Positions 9,249 to 16,959 of a DNA stretch of 64,000 nt are shown in pieces; the stretch's first letter is position 1; every line of letters begins with the position of its first letter. The DNA is from an uncultured Ilumatobacter sp. (GTDB taxonomy: Bacteria; Actinomycetota; Acidimicrobiia; Acidimicrobiales; Ilumatobacteraceae): positions 28,961 through 92,960 of the forward strand of contig CALCXK010000016.1 in the NCBI GenBank assembly GCA_937905835.1. The letters are read 5' to 3'. The translations under genes were made by a program, and so were the position numbers. The notes beneath the pieces are model-generated. The model ran no database searches, was not told the DNA's origin, and worked only from the letters and a program-made list of their open reading frames with translations.

Positions 9249-9331
9249 TGTTTACTCTCAGCGTCGGCGGAACGGGAATGGCGAGCGTTGCAGCCAACAC
9301 CGTGCCGCAACCGAACCGGGCCAGCTCATGA
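9248..9331 (+). CDS. Bridging 27-codon mini-ORF between rimM and trmD
   Basis: ATG at 9248 shares its A with the rimM stop TGA (TGATG), and the ORF runs without a stop for 27 codons to a TGA at 9329-9331 that overlaps the trmD start as ATGA. The predicted peptide begins MFTLSVGGTGMASV and resembles no family I know. The geometry could let terminating ribosomes walk from rimM to trmD by re-initiation. Chance is a real alternative for 28 codons in high-GC DNA; the double overlap is the main support. Confidence 0.35.
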   Translation: MFTLSVGGTGMASVAANTVPQPNRASS

Positions 9332-10077
9332 CAGCACTCCGGATCGACGTCTTTTCGTTGTTCCCGAAACTCGTCGATGACTTTTGCGCCGAAAGCCTGC
9401 TCGGCAAGGCGCAAGAGCGGAACCTGCTCGATCTGCGGACCTACGACATTCGCGAGCAGACCAGCGACGTGCACGGCACCGTCGATGACAGCCCGTTCGG
9501 TGGCGGCCCTGGCATGGTGATGAAGGCAGAACCGATTTTTGATGCTGTCGAAGCTGCTGAACCGCCTCGCCCGCTGTTACTGATGAGCCCGGGTGGCCGT
9601 CGATTTAATCAGGCAATGGCGTTCGAACTCGCTGCGCTTGCTGACACTTCTGGTGGGTTCAGCCTGCTCTGTGGACGGTATGAGGGCGTCGATCATCGTG
9701 TCCGCCAGCATCTCTGCGACGGCGAGGTCAGCGTCGGCGACGTCGTGCTCAGCGGAGGAGAGGTCGCTGCATGCCTCATCATCGAGGCGGTCACGCGGCT
9801 GCGTGGGGGAGCAATGGGCAACGCTGCGAGCCCGGTCACTGAGAGCTTCGGTGAGTCGGGATTGCTCGAAGAACCGCAGTTCACGCGGCCTGCGGAGTTC
9901 CGTGACTGGGGCGTGCCAGACATCCTGCTCAGCGGCAATCACGGCAAGATCGAACAGTGGCGCCGGGCGCAGCGGCTCCACCGCACGATGCGCGACCGCC
10001 CTGACCTGGTTGACGCCGAACTGTCGGCTGCCGACCAGAGATTGTTGGACGCGTTCCCGCCTGTCCCATATTCCTGA
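9328..10077 (+). CDS. trmD: tRNA (guanine-N1-)-methyltransferase TrmD
   Basis: Makes m1G37 in tRNAs reading CNN/CGG-type codons, preventing +1 frameshifting. The SPOUT trefoil-knot motifs are present: SLLCGRYEGVDHRV and SVGDVVLSGGEVA. The start at 9328 (MTALRIDVFSLFP) matches the family; the longer frame upstream is non-homologous and overlaps rimM. 249 aa. The start codon overlaps the stop of a mini-ORF (ATGA), suggesting coupling to rimM. Confidence 0.95.
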   Translation: MTALRIDVFSLFPKLVDDFCAESLLGKAQERNLLDLRTYDIREQTSDVHGTVDDSPFGGGPGMVMKAEPIFDAVEAAEPPRPLLLMSPGGRRFNQAMAFELAALADTSGGFSLLCGRYEGVDHRVRQHLCDGEVSVGDVVLSGGEVAACLIIEAVTRLRGGAMGNAASPVTESFGESGLLEEPQFTRPAEFRDWGVPDILLSGNHGKIEQWRRAQRLHRTMRDRPDLVDAELSAADQRLLDAFPPVPYS

Positions 10078-10085
10078 TTCGCCCG

Positions 10086-10091
10086 TACAAT
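10086..10091 (+). promoter_or_regulatory. TACAAT -10-like site before rplS
   Basis: TACAAT lies just before the inverted repeat that precedes rplS. It could start an rplS transcript whose 5' leader begins with that hairpin. No convincing -35 was found at 17 bases. Confidence 0.35.
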
Positions 10092-10101
10092 CTACTGGCC
10101 C

Positions 10102-10125
10102 TGTCAGCGCGGGTCCGCGCTGACA
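10102..10125 (+). promoter_or_regulatory. rplS leader hairpin
   Basis: TGTCAGCGCGG and CCGCGCTGACA form a near-perfect stem with a minimal GGTC-type loop between trmD and rplS. There is no T-tract, so a processing site, attenuator or L19 autoregulatory leader is more likely than a terminator. Function is inferred from position only. Confidence 0.5.
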
Positions 10126-10161
10126 TCACATTCTCGACTCGATTCACTTGGACGTAACGCT

Positions 10162-10509
10162 ATGAAAGCCACCGACATCATCGACAACGACTCGCTCCGG
10201 ACCGACATTCCGGAGTTCCAGGCAGGCGACGAACTGAAGGTTCATGTCCGCGTGGTTGAGGGTGGCAAAGAGCGCATCCAGGTCTTCCAGGGTGACGTTA
10301 TTGCCATCCAGGGCGGCGGCCTGCAAGAGACCTACACGGTCCGCAAGCTCAGCTACGGAGTCGGAGTCGAGCGCACCTTCCCGATGCATACTCCGACCGT
10401 CTCGAAGATCGAAGTCATGAAGCGCGGCGATGTTCGTCGTGCGAAGCTTTACTACTTGCGGGATCGCAAGGGCAAGGCTGCCAAGATCCGCGAGAAGCGC
10501 ACTTTCTGA
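10162..10509 (+). CDS. rplS: 50S ribosomal protein L19
   Basis: Large-subunit protein at the 30S-50S interface. Diagnostic blocks are FQAGDELKVHVRVVEGGKER, QVFQGDVIAIQGGG, VERTFPMHTPTV and RAKLYYLRDRKGKAAKI. 115 aa. The usual downstream lepB and rnhB genes of many relatives are absent; yraN follows instead after a hairpin. Confidence 0.97.
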   Translation: MKATDIIDNDSLRTDIPEFQAGDELKVHVRVVEGGKERIQVFQGDVIAIQGGGLQETYTVRKLSYGVGVERTFPMHTPTVSKIEVMKRGDVRRAKLYYLRDRKGKAAKIREKRTF

Positions 10510-10514
10510 TGCGC

Positions 10515-10535
10515 TGGCCGGCGTTGTGCCGGCCA
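10515..10535 (+). terminator. Hairpin after rplS
   Basis: TGGCCGGC and GCCGGCCA form a perfect 8-bp stem with a GTTGT loop, six bases after the rplS stop. The lack of a T-tract makes partial termination or 3'-end protection equally likely. Confidence 0.45.
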
Positions 10536-10602
10536 CCAATCGAACGGTCGCATCGAGCGAACGTTCCCCTCGGGCTGATCGCCCCAGCAAATACCTACTG
10601 CT

Positions 10603-10607
10603 GGAGG
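10603..10607 (+). promoter_or_regulatory. GGAGG ribosome site deciding the yraN start
   Basis: GGAGG sits nine bases before ATG 10617. It supports that start over the much longer upstream frame that overlaps rplS by one base. Confidence 0.6.
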
Positions 10608-10616
10608 AACTCGCCT

Positions 10617-10988
10617 ATGGGCACACCCGAGTCATCACACGAACCCGATCTGCGTAACCGCGCCCGAGGCCAGTGGGGTGAGAACCTTGCGGCTCGCCAC
10701 TACGAACGGCTCGGCTGCCCGGTGATCGATCGGAACTGGCGATCATCGACCGGGGAACTCGACCTCATCGTGCTCGACGGCGACGTGCACGTCTTCTGTG
10801 AGGTGAAGACCCGTGCCTCTGACCTGTATGGGCCAGCCGCCGCTGCAGTGACGGTGGCCAAACAGCGTCGTATTCGCCAACTCGGCGTCGAGTGGCTGCG
10901 AGCCCATGGCCTCGGTCACGTATCCGTCCGCTTCGATGTCGCTGCAGTTACTGGCAATCATGTCGAACTGATCACGAACGCGTTCTGA
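10617..10988 (+). CDS. yraN: YraN/UPF0102 nuclease-fold protein
   Basis: Small protein of the UPF0102 family, which has a Holliday-junction-resolvase-like (restriction endonuclease) fold; the cellular role is not established. The family core GELDLIVLDGDVHVFCEVKTR contains the E-D-ExK-type residues. The N-terminal GQWGENLAARHYERLGC is also typical. ATG 10617 is chosen because of the GGAGG site and homology; 123 aa is the usual length. Likely cotranscribed with rplS. Confidence 0.9.
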   Translation: MGTPESSHEPDLRNRARGQWGENLAARHYERLGCPVIDRNWRSSTGELDLIVLDGDVHVFCEVKTRASDLYGPAAAAVTVAKQRRIRQLGVEWLRAHGLGHVSVRFDVAAVTGNHVELITNAF

Positions 10989-11032
10989 TTTGGGTACGCG
11001 ATGACGGAATTGCTCACCTGAAAAAGAGCTGA

Positions 11033-11085
11033 GGTTTTGTGTGAGCTGAAGTGGGCAGCGACGCCGGAATCGCTCACGCAAAACC
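11033..11085. terminator. Strong hairpin between yraN and the convergent microprotein
   Basis: GGTTTTGTGTGAGC (11033-11046) pairs with GCTCACGCAAAACC (11072-11085) with one G-U wobble. It could end transcription from both sides. A 13-base motif, CGGAATYGCTCAC, occurs at about 11004 and again at 11064, so the hairpin may derive from a small duplicated element. Confidence 0.5.
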
Positions 11086-11134
11086 AGGGGACGGCCGAGC
11101 GCGGGCAATGACGTGATCTGACCGCTCGGATCGA

Positions 11135-11245
11135 TCAGCCGAAGAACGCCCAGCCGAGCAGGCCGATGGCCGCAACGAGGCACACGCCGACGAGGGCGTA
11201 GTCAAACGGCTTGGCGTTGTACGGGCGGTTCGGGTCGAATCCCAC
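11135..11245 (-). CDS. 36-residue single-span membrane microprotein
   Basis: A GTG-started ORF encodes GFDPNRPYNAKPFDYALVG followed by VCLVAAIGLLGWAFFG and TGA. A short polar N-terminus with two Pro-rich turns leads into one hydrophobic span of about 19 residues ending at the C-terminus. It is a typical tail-anchored microprotein. AATACT lies six bases upstream of the GTG, compatible with a leaderless transcript. I recall similar FDPxRPY..KPFDY peptides in Actinobacteria but cannot confirm it. Function unknown. Confidence 0.6.
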   Translation of the reverse strand: MGFDPNRPYNAKPFDYALVGVCLVAAIGLLGWAFFG

Positions 11246-11416
11246 GGACTCAGTATTGCGGTGTCAGTCACCGAACTGCACCACAGCGACGGCGTACGCC
11301 CTCGGCTGGTGTGACCGATACACCAATCAAGGAGCACACGTTCACAACCTGTGTTTCCGTATCCTCGGAGACTTCGTGGCCCGAGGAGACGAGGCGGGCA
11401 GGAATCCCTCACCCCC

Positions 11417-11421
11417 AGGAG
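11417..11421 (+). promoter_or_regulatory. AGGAG ribosome site deciding the SulP start
   Basis: AGGAG lies seven bases before TTG 11429 and 16 before ATG 11438. The spacing favours the TTG start. Confidence 0.5.
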
Positions 11422-11428
11422 CCTCCCT

Positions 11429-12952
11429 TTGACCGTTATGACTCTCCAACAACCGACGCGCCCCAGCATGCGCAGCCGCTTCAACGACGCGTGGCTGTCG
11501 AACCCCAAAGCCGACCTCTTGTCGGGTCTGGTCGTAGCGCTCGCGTTGATCCCCGAGGCAATCTCGTTCTCGATCATCGCTGGCGTCGACCCCAAGGTGG
11601 GGCTGTACGCATCGTTCTCGATCGCCATCATCATCTCGATGGTCGGTGGGCGCGCAGGTATGATCTCTGCCGCCACCGGCGCCATGGCGCTGGTCATCGT
11701 CCCGCTCGTTGAGGAGTATGGCGTCCAGTATCTGTTTGCCGCAACGGTGCTCGCCGGTGGGCTGCAGGTTGTGTTCGGCTGGCTCGGCGTTGGCAACCTG
11801 ATGCGATTCGTGCCGCGCACCGTGATGCTCGGCTTTGTCAACGCATTGGCGATCCTGATCTTCCTCGCCCAAATCCCGCACATCATTCTCGAAGACGGCG
11901 ACAAGGATCAGCTCCCGTTGAACATCGCGTTCATCGTCGCTGGCCTCGCCATCATCTACGCCCTGCCCCGCCTCACCAAGCTGGTGCCGTCGCCGCTCGT
12001 TGCGATCAGCGTGCTTGCAGCCGGTGCCATCTATTTCGACTGGTCGCTGCCGACCGTCGGCGACATGGGCGAACTGCCCAACGCGCTGCCCGGCTTCGGT
12101 CTGCCTGACATCCCCTACACCTGGGAAACACTCGGCATCATCTTCCCGTTCTCGCTGACGCTCACCTTCGTCGGTCTCCTCGAGTCACTGCTGACAGCGC
12201 AACTGCTCGACGACCTCACCGACACCGACTCCGACAAGAACCAGGAGTCACGCGGCCAGGGAATCGCCAACGTCTTCACAGGTTTCTTCGGTGGGATGGC
12301 CGGCTGCGCGATGATCGGCCAGTCGATGATCAACTATCGCTCGGGTGGTCGTACCCGGCTGTCGACGCTCGCTTCTGGCTTGTTCCTGCTGATCCTGATC
12401 ATGGTGCTCGGCGACCTCGTCGCTCAGATTCCGATGGCAGCCCTCGTCGCCGTGATGATCATGGTCGCGATCGGTACGTTCAACTGGAAGAGCATTATGC
12501 CGAAGACCACGCAGTCGATGCCGAAATCCGAGACGATGGTCATGGCCGGCACGGTCATTGTGGTTGTCCTTACCCACAACCTCGCGTATGGCGTCGCTGC
12601 GGGTGTGCTGCTGTCGGCGGCCGTCTTCGTCCGCAAGGTCAGCCACGTTGTGAACGTCACGAGCGTGCTCGACCCCGACAACCACGAGCGCCTCTACGCG
12701 GTCAGCGGTCAGCTGTTCTTCGCCTCGACCAACGACCTCGTGCACCAGTTCGACTACGACGCCGTCAAGGTCCGCCGTGTCGAGATCGACTGCACCGACG
12801 CCCGCATCTGGGACACGTCAGCGGTCGTCGCCGTAAACGCAGTGGTCGCCAAGTTCGCCGAACGCGGGATCGAAGCACATCTGGTCGGGATGAACCCACA
12901 CGCCGCAGATCTGCATAAGCGGACCAAGGAAATCGTCTCCTCAGATCACTGA
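11429..12952 (+). CDS. SulP-family anion transporter with STAS domain
   Basis: Inner-membrane permease of the SulP/SLC26 family (sulfate, bicarbonate or related anions; substrate not predictable). The transmembrane core starts at SNPKADLLSGLVVALALIPE and shows the family blocks GVDPKVGLYASF and GRAGMISAATGAMALV. A cytoplasmic STAS domain follows (about the last 90 residues, YAVSGQLFFAS and CTDARIWDTSAVVAVNAVV). Start chosen from the ribosome site; 507 aa. It stands alone, with a 180-base upstream region that includes a weak CCTCGG...CCGAGG hairpin. Confidence 0.88.
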   Translation: MTVMTLQQPTRPSMRSRFNDAWLSNPKADLLSGLVVALALIPEAISFSIIAGVDPKVGLYASFSIAIIISMVGGRAGMISAATGAMALVIVPLVEEYGVQYLFAATVLAGGLQVVFGWLGVGNLMRFVPRTVMLGFVNALAILIFLAQIPHIILEDGDKDQLPLNIAFIVAGLAIIYALPRLTKLVPSPLVAISVLAAGAIYFDWSLPTVGDMGELPNALPGFGLPDIPYTWETLGIIFPFSLTLTFVGLLESLLTAQLLDDLTDTDSDKNQESRGQGIANVFTGFFGGMAGCAMIGQSMINYRSGGRTRLSTLASGLFLLILIMVLGDLVAQIPMAALVAVMIMVAIGTFNWKSIMPKTTQSMPKSETMVMAGTVIVVVLTHNLAYGVAAGVLLSAAVFVRKVSHVVNVTSVLDPDNHERLYAVSGQLFFASTNDLVHQFDYDAVKVRRVEIDCTDARIWDTSAVVAVNAVVAKFAERGIEAHLVGMNPHAADLHKRTKEIVSSDH

Positions 12953-12989
12953 CCACGCGGGATGACCAGTGCCGGTTGCATCCGGTTCG

Positions 12990-12995
12990 TAGGGT
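12990..12995 (+). promoter_or_regulatory. -10-like TAGGGT
   Basis: TAGGGT ends seven bases before the GTG at 13003; the spacer GGAGGTT also resembles a ribosome site. Confidence 0.45.
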
Positions 12996-13002
12996 GGAGG
13001 TT

Positions 13003-13740
13003 GTGTTGAGTCGGCTGGTGCGATGCACCCTCGTCATGGGTGCGCTGGTCATGTTTCTCGCTGCGCCGACCGCAGCTGCGCCACCACCTCCGCCCGACAA
13101 ACCAATCCGGCAAGACGTCGGCTCCGGTCTCATCCAGATTCCTCCAGGCTGTATCGCACCGGACCCCGCCAATCTGGCATTTGTGGGCAAGGCAGTTGCC
13201 AAGGACTTCGAGAAGGTGCGCTTCGAAATCGTGCAGCTGCGTGCCGGTTCGGCGAGTGGCTATGCGATCGACGGCTTGATCGACGTCCTGTATCTCGGTG
13301 ATACAAAGTTCCTCGAGGTCGATAAGGAGTACCTCGTGGGTGCTCGATTCGACCCGGAGCTGGGTGGCCTGCTGTCGAACGTGCGACCGCCGGAGCCGCT
13401 TTTTGGTGGCAACGACGTGATCGGCTTGAACGACTCCGACATCGAGTGTCCAGTAATCGATGACCCGGTGCGCACGTTGCAATCAGACGGTCAGAGTGTC
13501 GACTCCGGTGTGGTCGCCCCGCTGTTCCGTGAGAAGCGGCTACTGCTTGCCACACTCGGTGTGCCGGTGGCGCTCGCCTTTGCGTTGGTCATCGGTCTTG
13601 TTCTGGTGCGCAATGTGTGGGGCCTGGTCATCAAGAGCATCTTCGAACTCGGTCGTGCTGCAGTCACGCCGACGCCGGACCACACGTCTGTTCGGGTGCG
13701 CGAGCATCGCACCCACGTCGCAGACGATGAGCTCCCATGA
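13003..13740 (+). CDS. Exported membrane-anchored protein, unknown function
   Basis: Predicted signal peptide at the start (RLVRCTLVMGALVMFLAAP then TAAA), a proline run (PPPPPDKP), an extracytoplasmic domain of about 150 residues, and one membrane span near the C-terminus (LLATLGVPVALAFALVIGLV) followed by a basic cytoplasmic tail. The GTG at 13003 is preferred over TTG 12976 because it places the signal peptide at the N-terminus and fits the -10 spacing. 245 aa. Two cysteines in the ectodomain (PPGCIAP, DIECPVI) may pair. I do not recognise the family. Confidence 0.7.
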   Translation: MLSRLVRCTLVMGALVMFLAAPTAAAPPPPPDKPIRQDVGSGLIQIPPGCIAPDPANLAFVGKAVAKDFEKVRFEIVQLRAGSASGYAIDGLIDVLYLGDTKFLEVDKEYLVGARFDPELGGLLSNVRPPEPLFGGNDVIGLNDSDIECPVIDDPVRTLQSDGQSVDSGVVAPLFREKRLLLATLGVPVALAFALVIGLVLVRNVWGLVIKSIFELGRAAVTPTPDHTSVRVREHRTHVADDELP

Positions 13741-13747
13741 CCCGTCG

Positions 13748-13766
13748 TGTCACGGACTCTGTGACA
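13748..13766. promoter_or_regulatory. Inverted repeat upstream of the AddB-like gene
   Basis: TGTCAC-N7-GTGACA straddles the expected -35 region of the -10 at 13776. This is a candidate operator for the helicase-nuclease operon. It does not match the LexA consensus. Confidence 0.35.
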
Positions 13767-13775
13767 GGCGGTGTG

Positions 13776-13781
13776 TACGTT
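13776..13781 (+). promoter_or_regulatory. -10-like TACGTT deciding the AddB-like start
   Basis: TACGTT ends seven bases before GTG 13789 and overlaps the codons after GTG 13771, so the downstream GTG is the better start. Confidence 0.5.
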
Positions 13782-13788
13782 CACTTAT

Positions 13789-16700
13789 GTGATCGAGTCG
13801 GTGAAAGCAGTGGCCTACGGGCGAGCAGCGTCGGAGGCGTTGGCTGGCGCGGTCACCAGCGCCAAGGCTGCAGGTCCGCTCATGCCGGTCACGGTCATCG
13901 TGCCGTCCAACTTTGTTGGCCTGTCGGCGCGACGGCTGCTCGGTTCGGGAGCCCTCGAACGCGGGGGCAAGAGCGGCGTGGCGAACGTCTCGTTCGTGAC
14001 GCCATTTCGCCTCGCCGAAATGGCGGCGGCCGACCTGCTGCTCGAACAGCAACCGATGACCAACCCGGTGCTCGGCGCAGCGGTCCGTCAGGTGCTTGCC
14101 GCAGACCCCGACGTGTATCGGCCCGTCGCCCAGCACGAAGCCACCGAGGCGGCGCTCGCAGCACTCTTCGCCGAACTGTCGAATGTCGACGAAGCGGGCC
14201 TTGAGTCGATCTCCGAAGAGGGTTCCACTGCAGCGCTGCTCGCGGTCAAGTTCTACCGGCGCATCGCTGCGCAGCTCAAAGGGTTCCACACCGAGCACGA
14301 CCTGGCAACTGCTGCCGCCGACCGGCCTGACCTCGCTGATCGACTCAGCTCGTTCGGCCATCTCATCTGGTACCTCCCGGCCTCGGTCACTCCGGCAATC
14401 GGGCGATTCATCGGCGAAGCATTGCGTACTGCCCCGTCTTCGTCAGTCATCGTCGGGGTCTCGGGCGCACCACGAGCCGATGAGTCGACTTGGCGCGCTT
14501 GCGAAGCCGCACTCGTCGGACGCCACGCTTCGTCTGTGCCGATCGCCCATGGCGACTCGATTATCTCGGTCACCGATGCTGCAGAGGAGATCCGTGAGGT
14601 GTGCAGCCGCGTGATCGGCCTCGTTGCCGATGGGGTGAGGCTCGACCGCATCGGTGTGTTCTTCCCGGCGCCAGACCCGTACGCGCGGATCATCGAGCAG
14701 CAGTTCGGTGCTGCGGGGATTCCGGCGAACGGCCCCGACCCTCGGCGGCTTGCTGACTCGGTCGCTGGTCGAACCCTGCTTGGCGGCTTGGCGCTGCCGG
14801 AACAGCGTTGGCGGCGTGACCGAGTGATGTCGGTCATGAGCGGCGGCCCGCTGCGCTTCGACGGAGCGTCGGTGCGGCCTGGCGATTGGGACCAACTGTC
14901 GCGAGATGCCGGCGTGGTGATCGATCATGCCGATTGGCGGCGCAAGATCGAATACGACGAGCAGCGCACAACCGAGCGGTTGGCCAAGCTCGAAGGCGGA
15001 GTGCAGTCCGACTCTGTCGCGTATCAGCTCCAACGGCTACGCGATCGAGTGGCCGACGGCCGACGGTTGATGGCCTTCGTCGATGGACTACACGGGATGG
15101 TTCGGGCCGTCGAGCAGGCTGATAGTTGGCCGACCAAGTGCGCTGCGGCCGCTGCACTTTTGCAGTCGCTGTTGGGCGAAGAGCGCCAACACACATCGTG
15201 GCCGGATCATGAACAGGAGTCGTTTGCTCGGGTCGAGGATGCGCTGGCGCGCTTGGCTGCTCTTGACGACATCGAGCCGACGCCGAGCCACGATGTCTTT
15301 CAACGCGCCCTGCGCACCGAACTCGATGTTGCGCGAGGGCGTCACGGCAGCTTCGGGCACGGTGTCGTCTTCGGCCCGATCGGCACGGCAATCGGCCATG
15401 ACCTCGATGCGGTATTCGTGGTCGGCTGTGCCGAAGGGCTACTGCCGATGCCGCGTCGCGACGATGCGATCTTGCCCGACGCGGTCCGCACCAAGTCGCT
15501 CGATCAGCTGGAGTCGAGAACCGAACGTGTCCATCACCAGCATCGAGCGTTCCTTGCGGTGCTGGCGGCCGCACCGGCCGGGCGACGTACCTTGTTATTT
15601 TCCCGTGGTGACCTGCGATCCAATCGGCGGGCTCTGCCATCGCGCTGGCTGCTCGATACGGCATCCGCGCTGGCCGGTCGAGTCGTCCATGCCACTGATT
15701 TCGACGAACTCGAACTCGTCGAAATGGTGGGGTCGTTTGCCTCTGGAATAACTGCAGCGATGCACGCCGGGTCGCTCGACGAACGCGACATTGTTGCGGT
15801 GGGCAGGGATGCGGCCGATGGTGTCGCGATCCTCGACCATGAGCTTGGCGTACTCGTCGGTAGCGGATGGAAGATGCAGACGGCGCGTGCGAGTTCCGAC
15901 TTCACCGAGTTCGACGGCAACCTGTCCGCTCGCGTCGGCTCCGAGGTGTTTCCGCTGCCCGGTATCGGCGATCGGGCATTGTCGCCGTCTCGGCTCGAGA
16001 CCTGGGCGACCTGCGGGTTCCAGTACTTTCTCAACTACGTCCTCGAAGTCAGTGATCGTGACGACCCTGAACGAACTGACGAGATCTCTGCGCCCGATCG
16101 CGGCTCGCTCATCCACTCGACGCTCGAACAGTTCATCGCCGAAGCACTGCGTGATGGTGCGCCGTCGCCCCAGCAGGCATGGTCGTCCGAAGCGCGGGCC
16201 CGATTACACGTCATTGCTGATGAGAAATGTCTCGAGTACGAATCGACCGGGCGGACAGGTCGCCGAGCCAACTGGCGTGTTCGGCGTGATGACCTCCACG
16301 ACCTACTCGATGCATTCTTGCTCGCTGACAATGAGTTCCGCAGCAGCCATCTGGCGACGCCCGTCAATGTCGAACTCGACCTTGGCGTCCGCAGCGGCGA
16401 CGTTGTGCCCATCAGGTTGCCCAACGGCTCCTCGATCACGCTGCGCGGCATGATCGACCGGGTCGACACGACTGCCGATGGGCGAGTGCTGGTCACCGAC
16501 TACAAGTCAGGCAAAGGTAAAAAGTACGACGGCCTCGACGACGATCCGTTCATCGACGGAACGACACTGCAGCTCGGTATGTATGCCGAAGGTGCGATGC
16601 AAGCCACGGGGAAGTCCGAGGCGGCGGCGCACTACTGGTTGGTCGAGCGCGATGGCGAGCAACGGCTCGGATACGCATGGACCGATGAGAAACGTGAGCG

Positions 16701-16959
16701 GTTCCACGAGGTGCTGACGGCAATCACGTCCGGCATTGCTAATGGCGTCTTCGCTGCGTCGCCGGGGGAGTGGGATTCCTGGCGGCTCACCAACGACAAC
16801 TGTGGGTACTGCGACTTCGACAGTGTGTGCGTCCGCGACCGTGGTGACCACGCCGAGGCGAAGGCGAACGCCCCCGAGTTGACTGTGCGTGTAGCGCTGT
16901 CGCTGAAGCCCAAGGTCGATCGAGAGGCCCATCGAGACAGCGACGGAGACGTGTCATGA
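13789..16959 (+). CDS. AddB-like recombination nuclease subunit
   Basis: Probable second subunit of an AddAB-type helicase-nuclease that resects double-strand breaks for RecA. The C-terminus carries a PD-(D/E)XK nuclease: LSPSRLETWATCGFQYFL, GSLIHSTLEQF, LRGMIDRVD and VTDYKSGKGKK. Four cysteines fit the AddB [4Fe-4S] pattern: one in WATCGFQ and three in CGYCDFDSVC. The N-terminal half looks like an inactive helicase core without a Walker A, as the expected GRAGSGKT position reads YGRAASEALAGA. 1056 aa. It overlaps the next gene by four bases (ATGA). Actinobacterial AdnAB is the main alternative, but the domain layout is AddB-like. Confidence 0.8.
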   Translation: MIESVKAVAYGRAASEALAGAVTSAKAAGPLMPVTVIVPSNFVGLSARRLLGSGALERGGKSGVANVSFVTPFRLAEMAAADLLLEQQPMTNPVLGAAVRQVLAADPDVYRPVAQHEATEAALAALFAELSNVDEAGLESISEEGSTAALLAVKFYRRIAAQLKGFHTEHDLATAAADRPDLADRLSSFGHLIWYLPASVTPAIGRFIGEALRTAPSSSVIVGVSGAPRADESTWRACEAALVGRHASSVPIAHGDSIISVTDAAEEIREVCSRVIGLVADGVRLDRIGVFFPAPDPYARIIEQQFGAAGIPANGPDPRRLADSVAGRTLLGGLALPEQRWRRDRVMSVMSGGPLRFDGASVRPGDWDQLSRDAGVVIDHADWRRKIEYDEQRTTERLAKLEGGVQSDSVAYQLQRLRDRVADGRRLMAFVDGLHGMVRAVEQADSWPTKCAAAAALLQSLLGEERQHTSWPDHEQESFARVEDALARLAALDDIEPTPSHDVFQRALRTELDVARGRHGSFGHGVVFGPIGTAIGHDLDAVFVVGCAEGLLPMPRRDDAILPDAVRTKSLDQLESRTERVHHQHRAFLAVLAAAPAGRRTLLFSRGDLRSNRRALPSRWLLDTASALAGRVVHATDFDELELVEMVGSFASGITAAMHAGSLDERDIVAVGRDAADGVAILDHELGVLVGSGWKMQTARASSDFTEFDGNLSARVGSEVFPLPGIGDRALSPSRLETWATCGFQYFLNYVLEVSDRDDPERTDEISAPDRGSLIHSTLEQFIAEALRDGAPSPQQAWSSEARARLHVIADEKCLEYESTGRTGRRANWRVRRDDLHDLLDAFLLADNEFRSSHLATPVNVELDLGVRSGDVVPIRLPNGSSITLRGMIDRVDTTADGRVLVTDYKSGKGKKYDGLDDDPFIDGTTLQLGMYAEGAMQATGKSEAAAHYWLVERDGEQRLGYAWTDEKRERFHEVLTAITSGIANGVFAASPGEWDSWRLTNDNCGYCDFDSVCVRDRGDHAEAKANAPELTVRVALSLKPKVDREAHRDSDGDVS

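Noticed and set aside
9145..9327. N-terminal extension of trmD
   Set aside because: The extra 61 residues overlap rimM in another frame, lack TrmD homology, and the family start is MTALRIDVFSLFP at 9328.
11246..11428. Riboswitch upstream of the SulP gene
   Set aside because: Only a weak CCTCGG/CCGAGG hairpin; no recognisable aptamer core.
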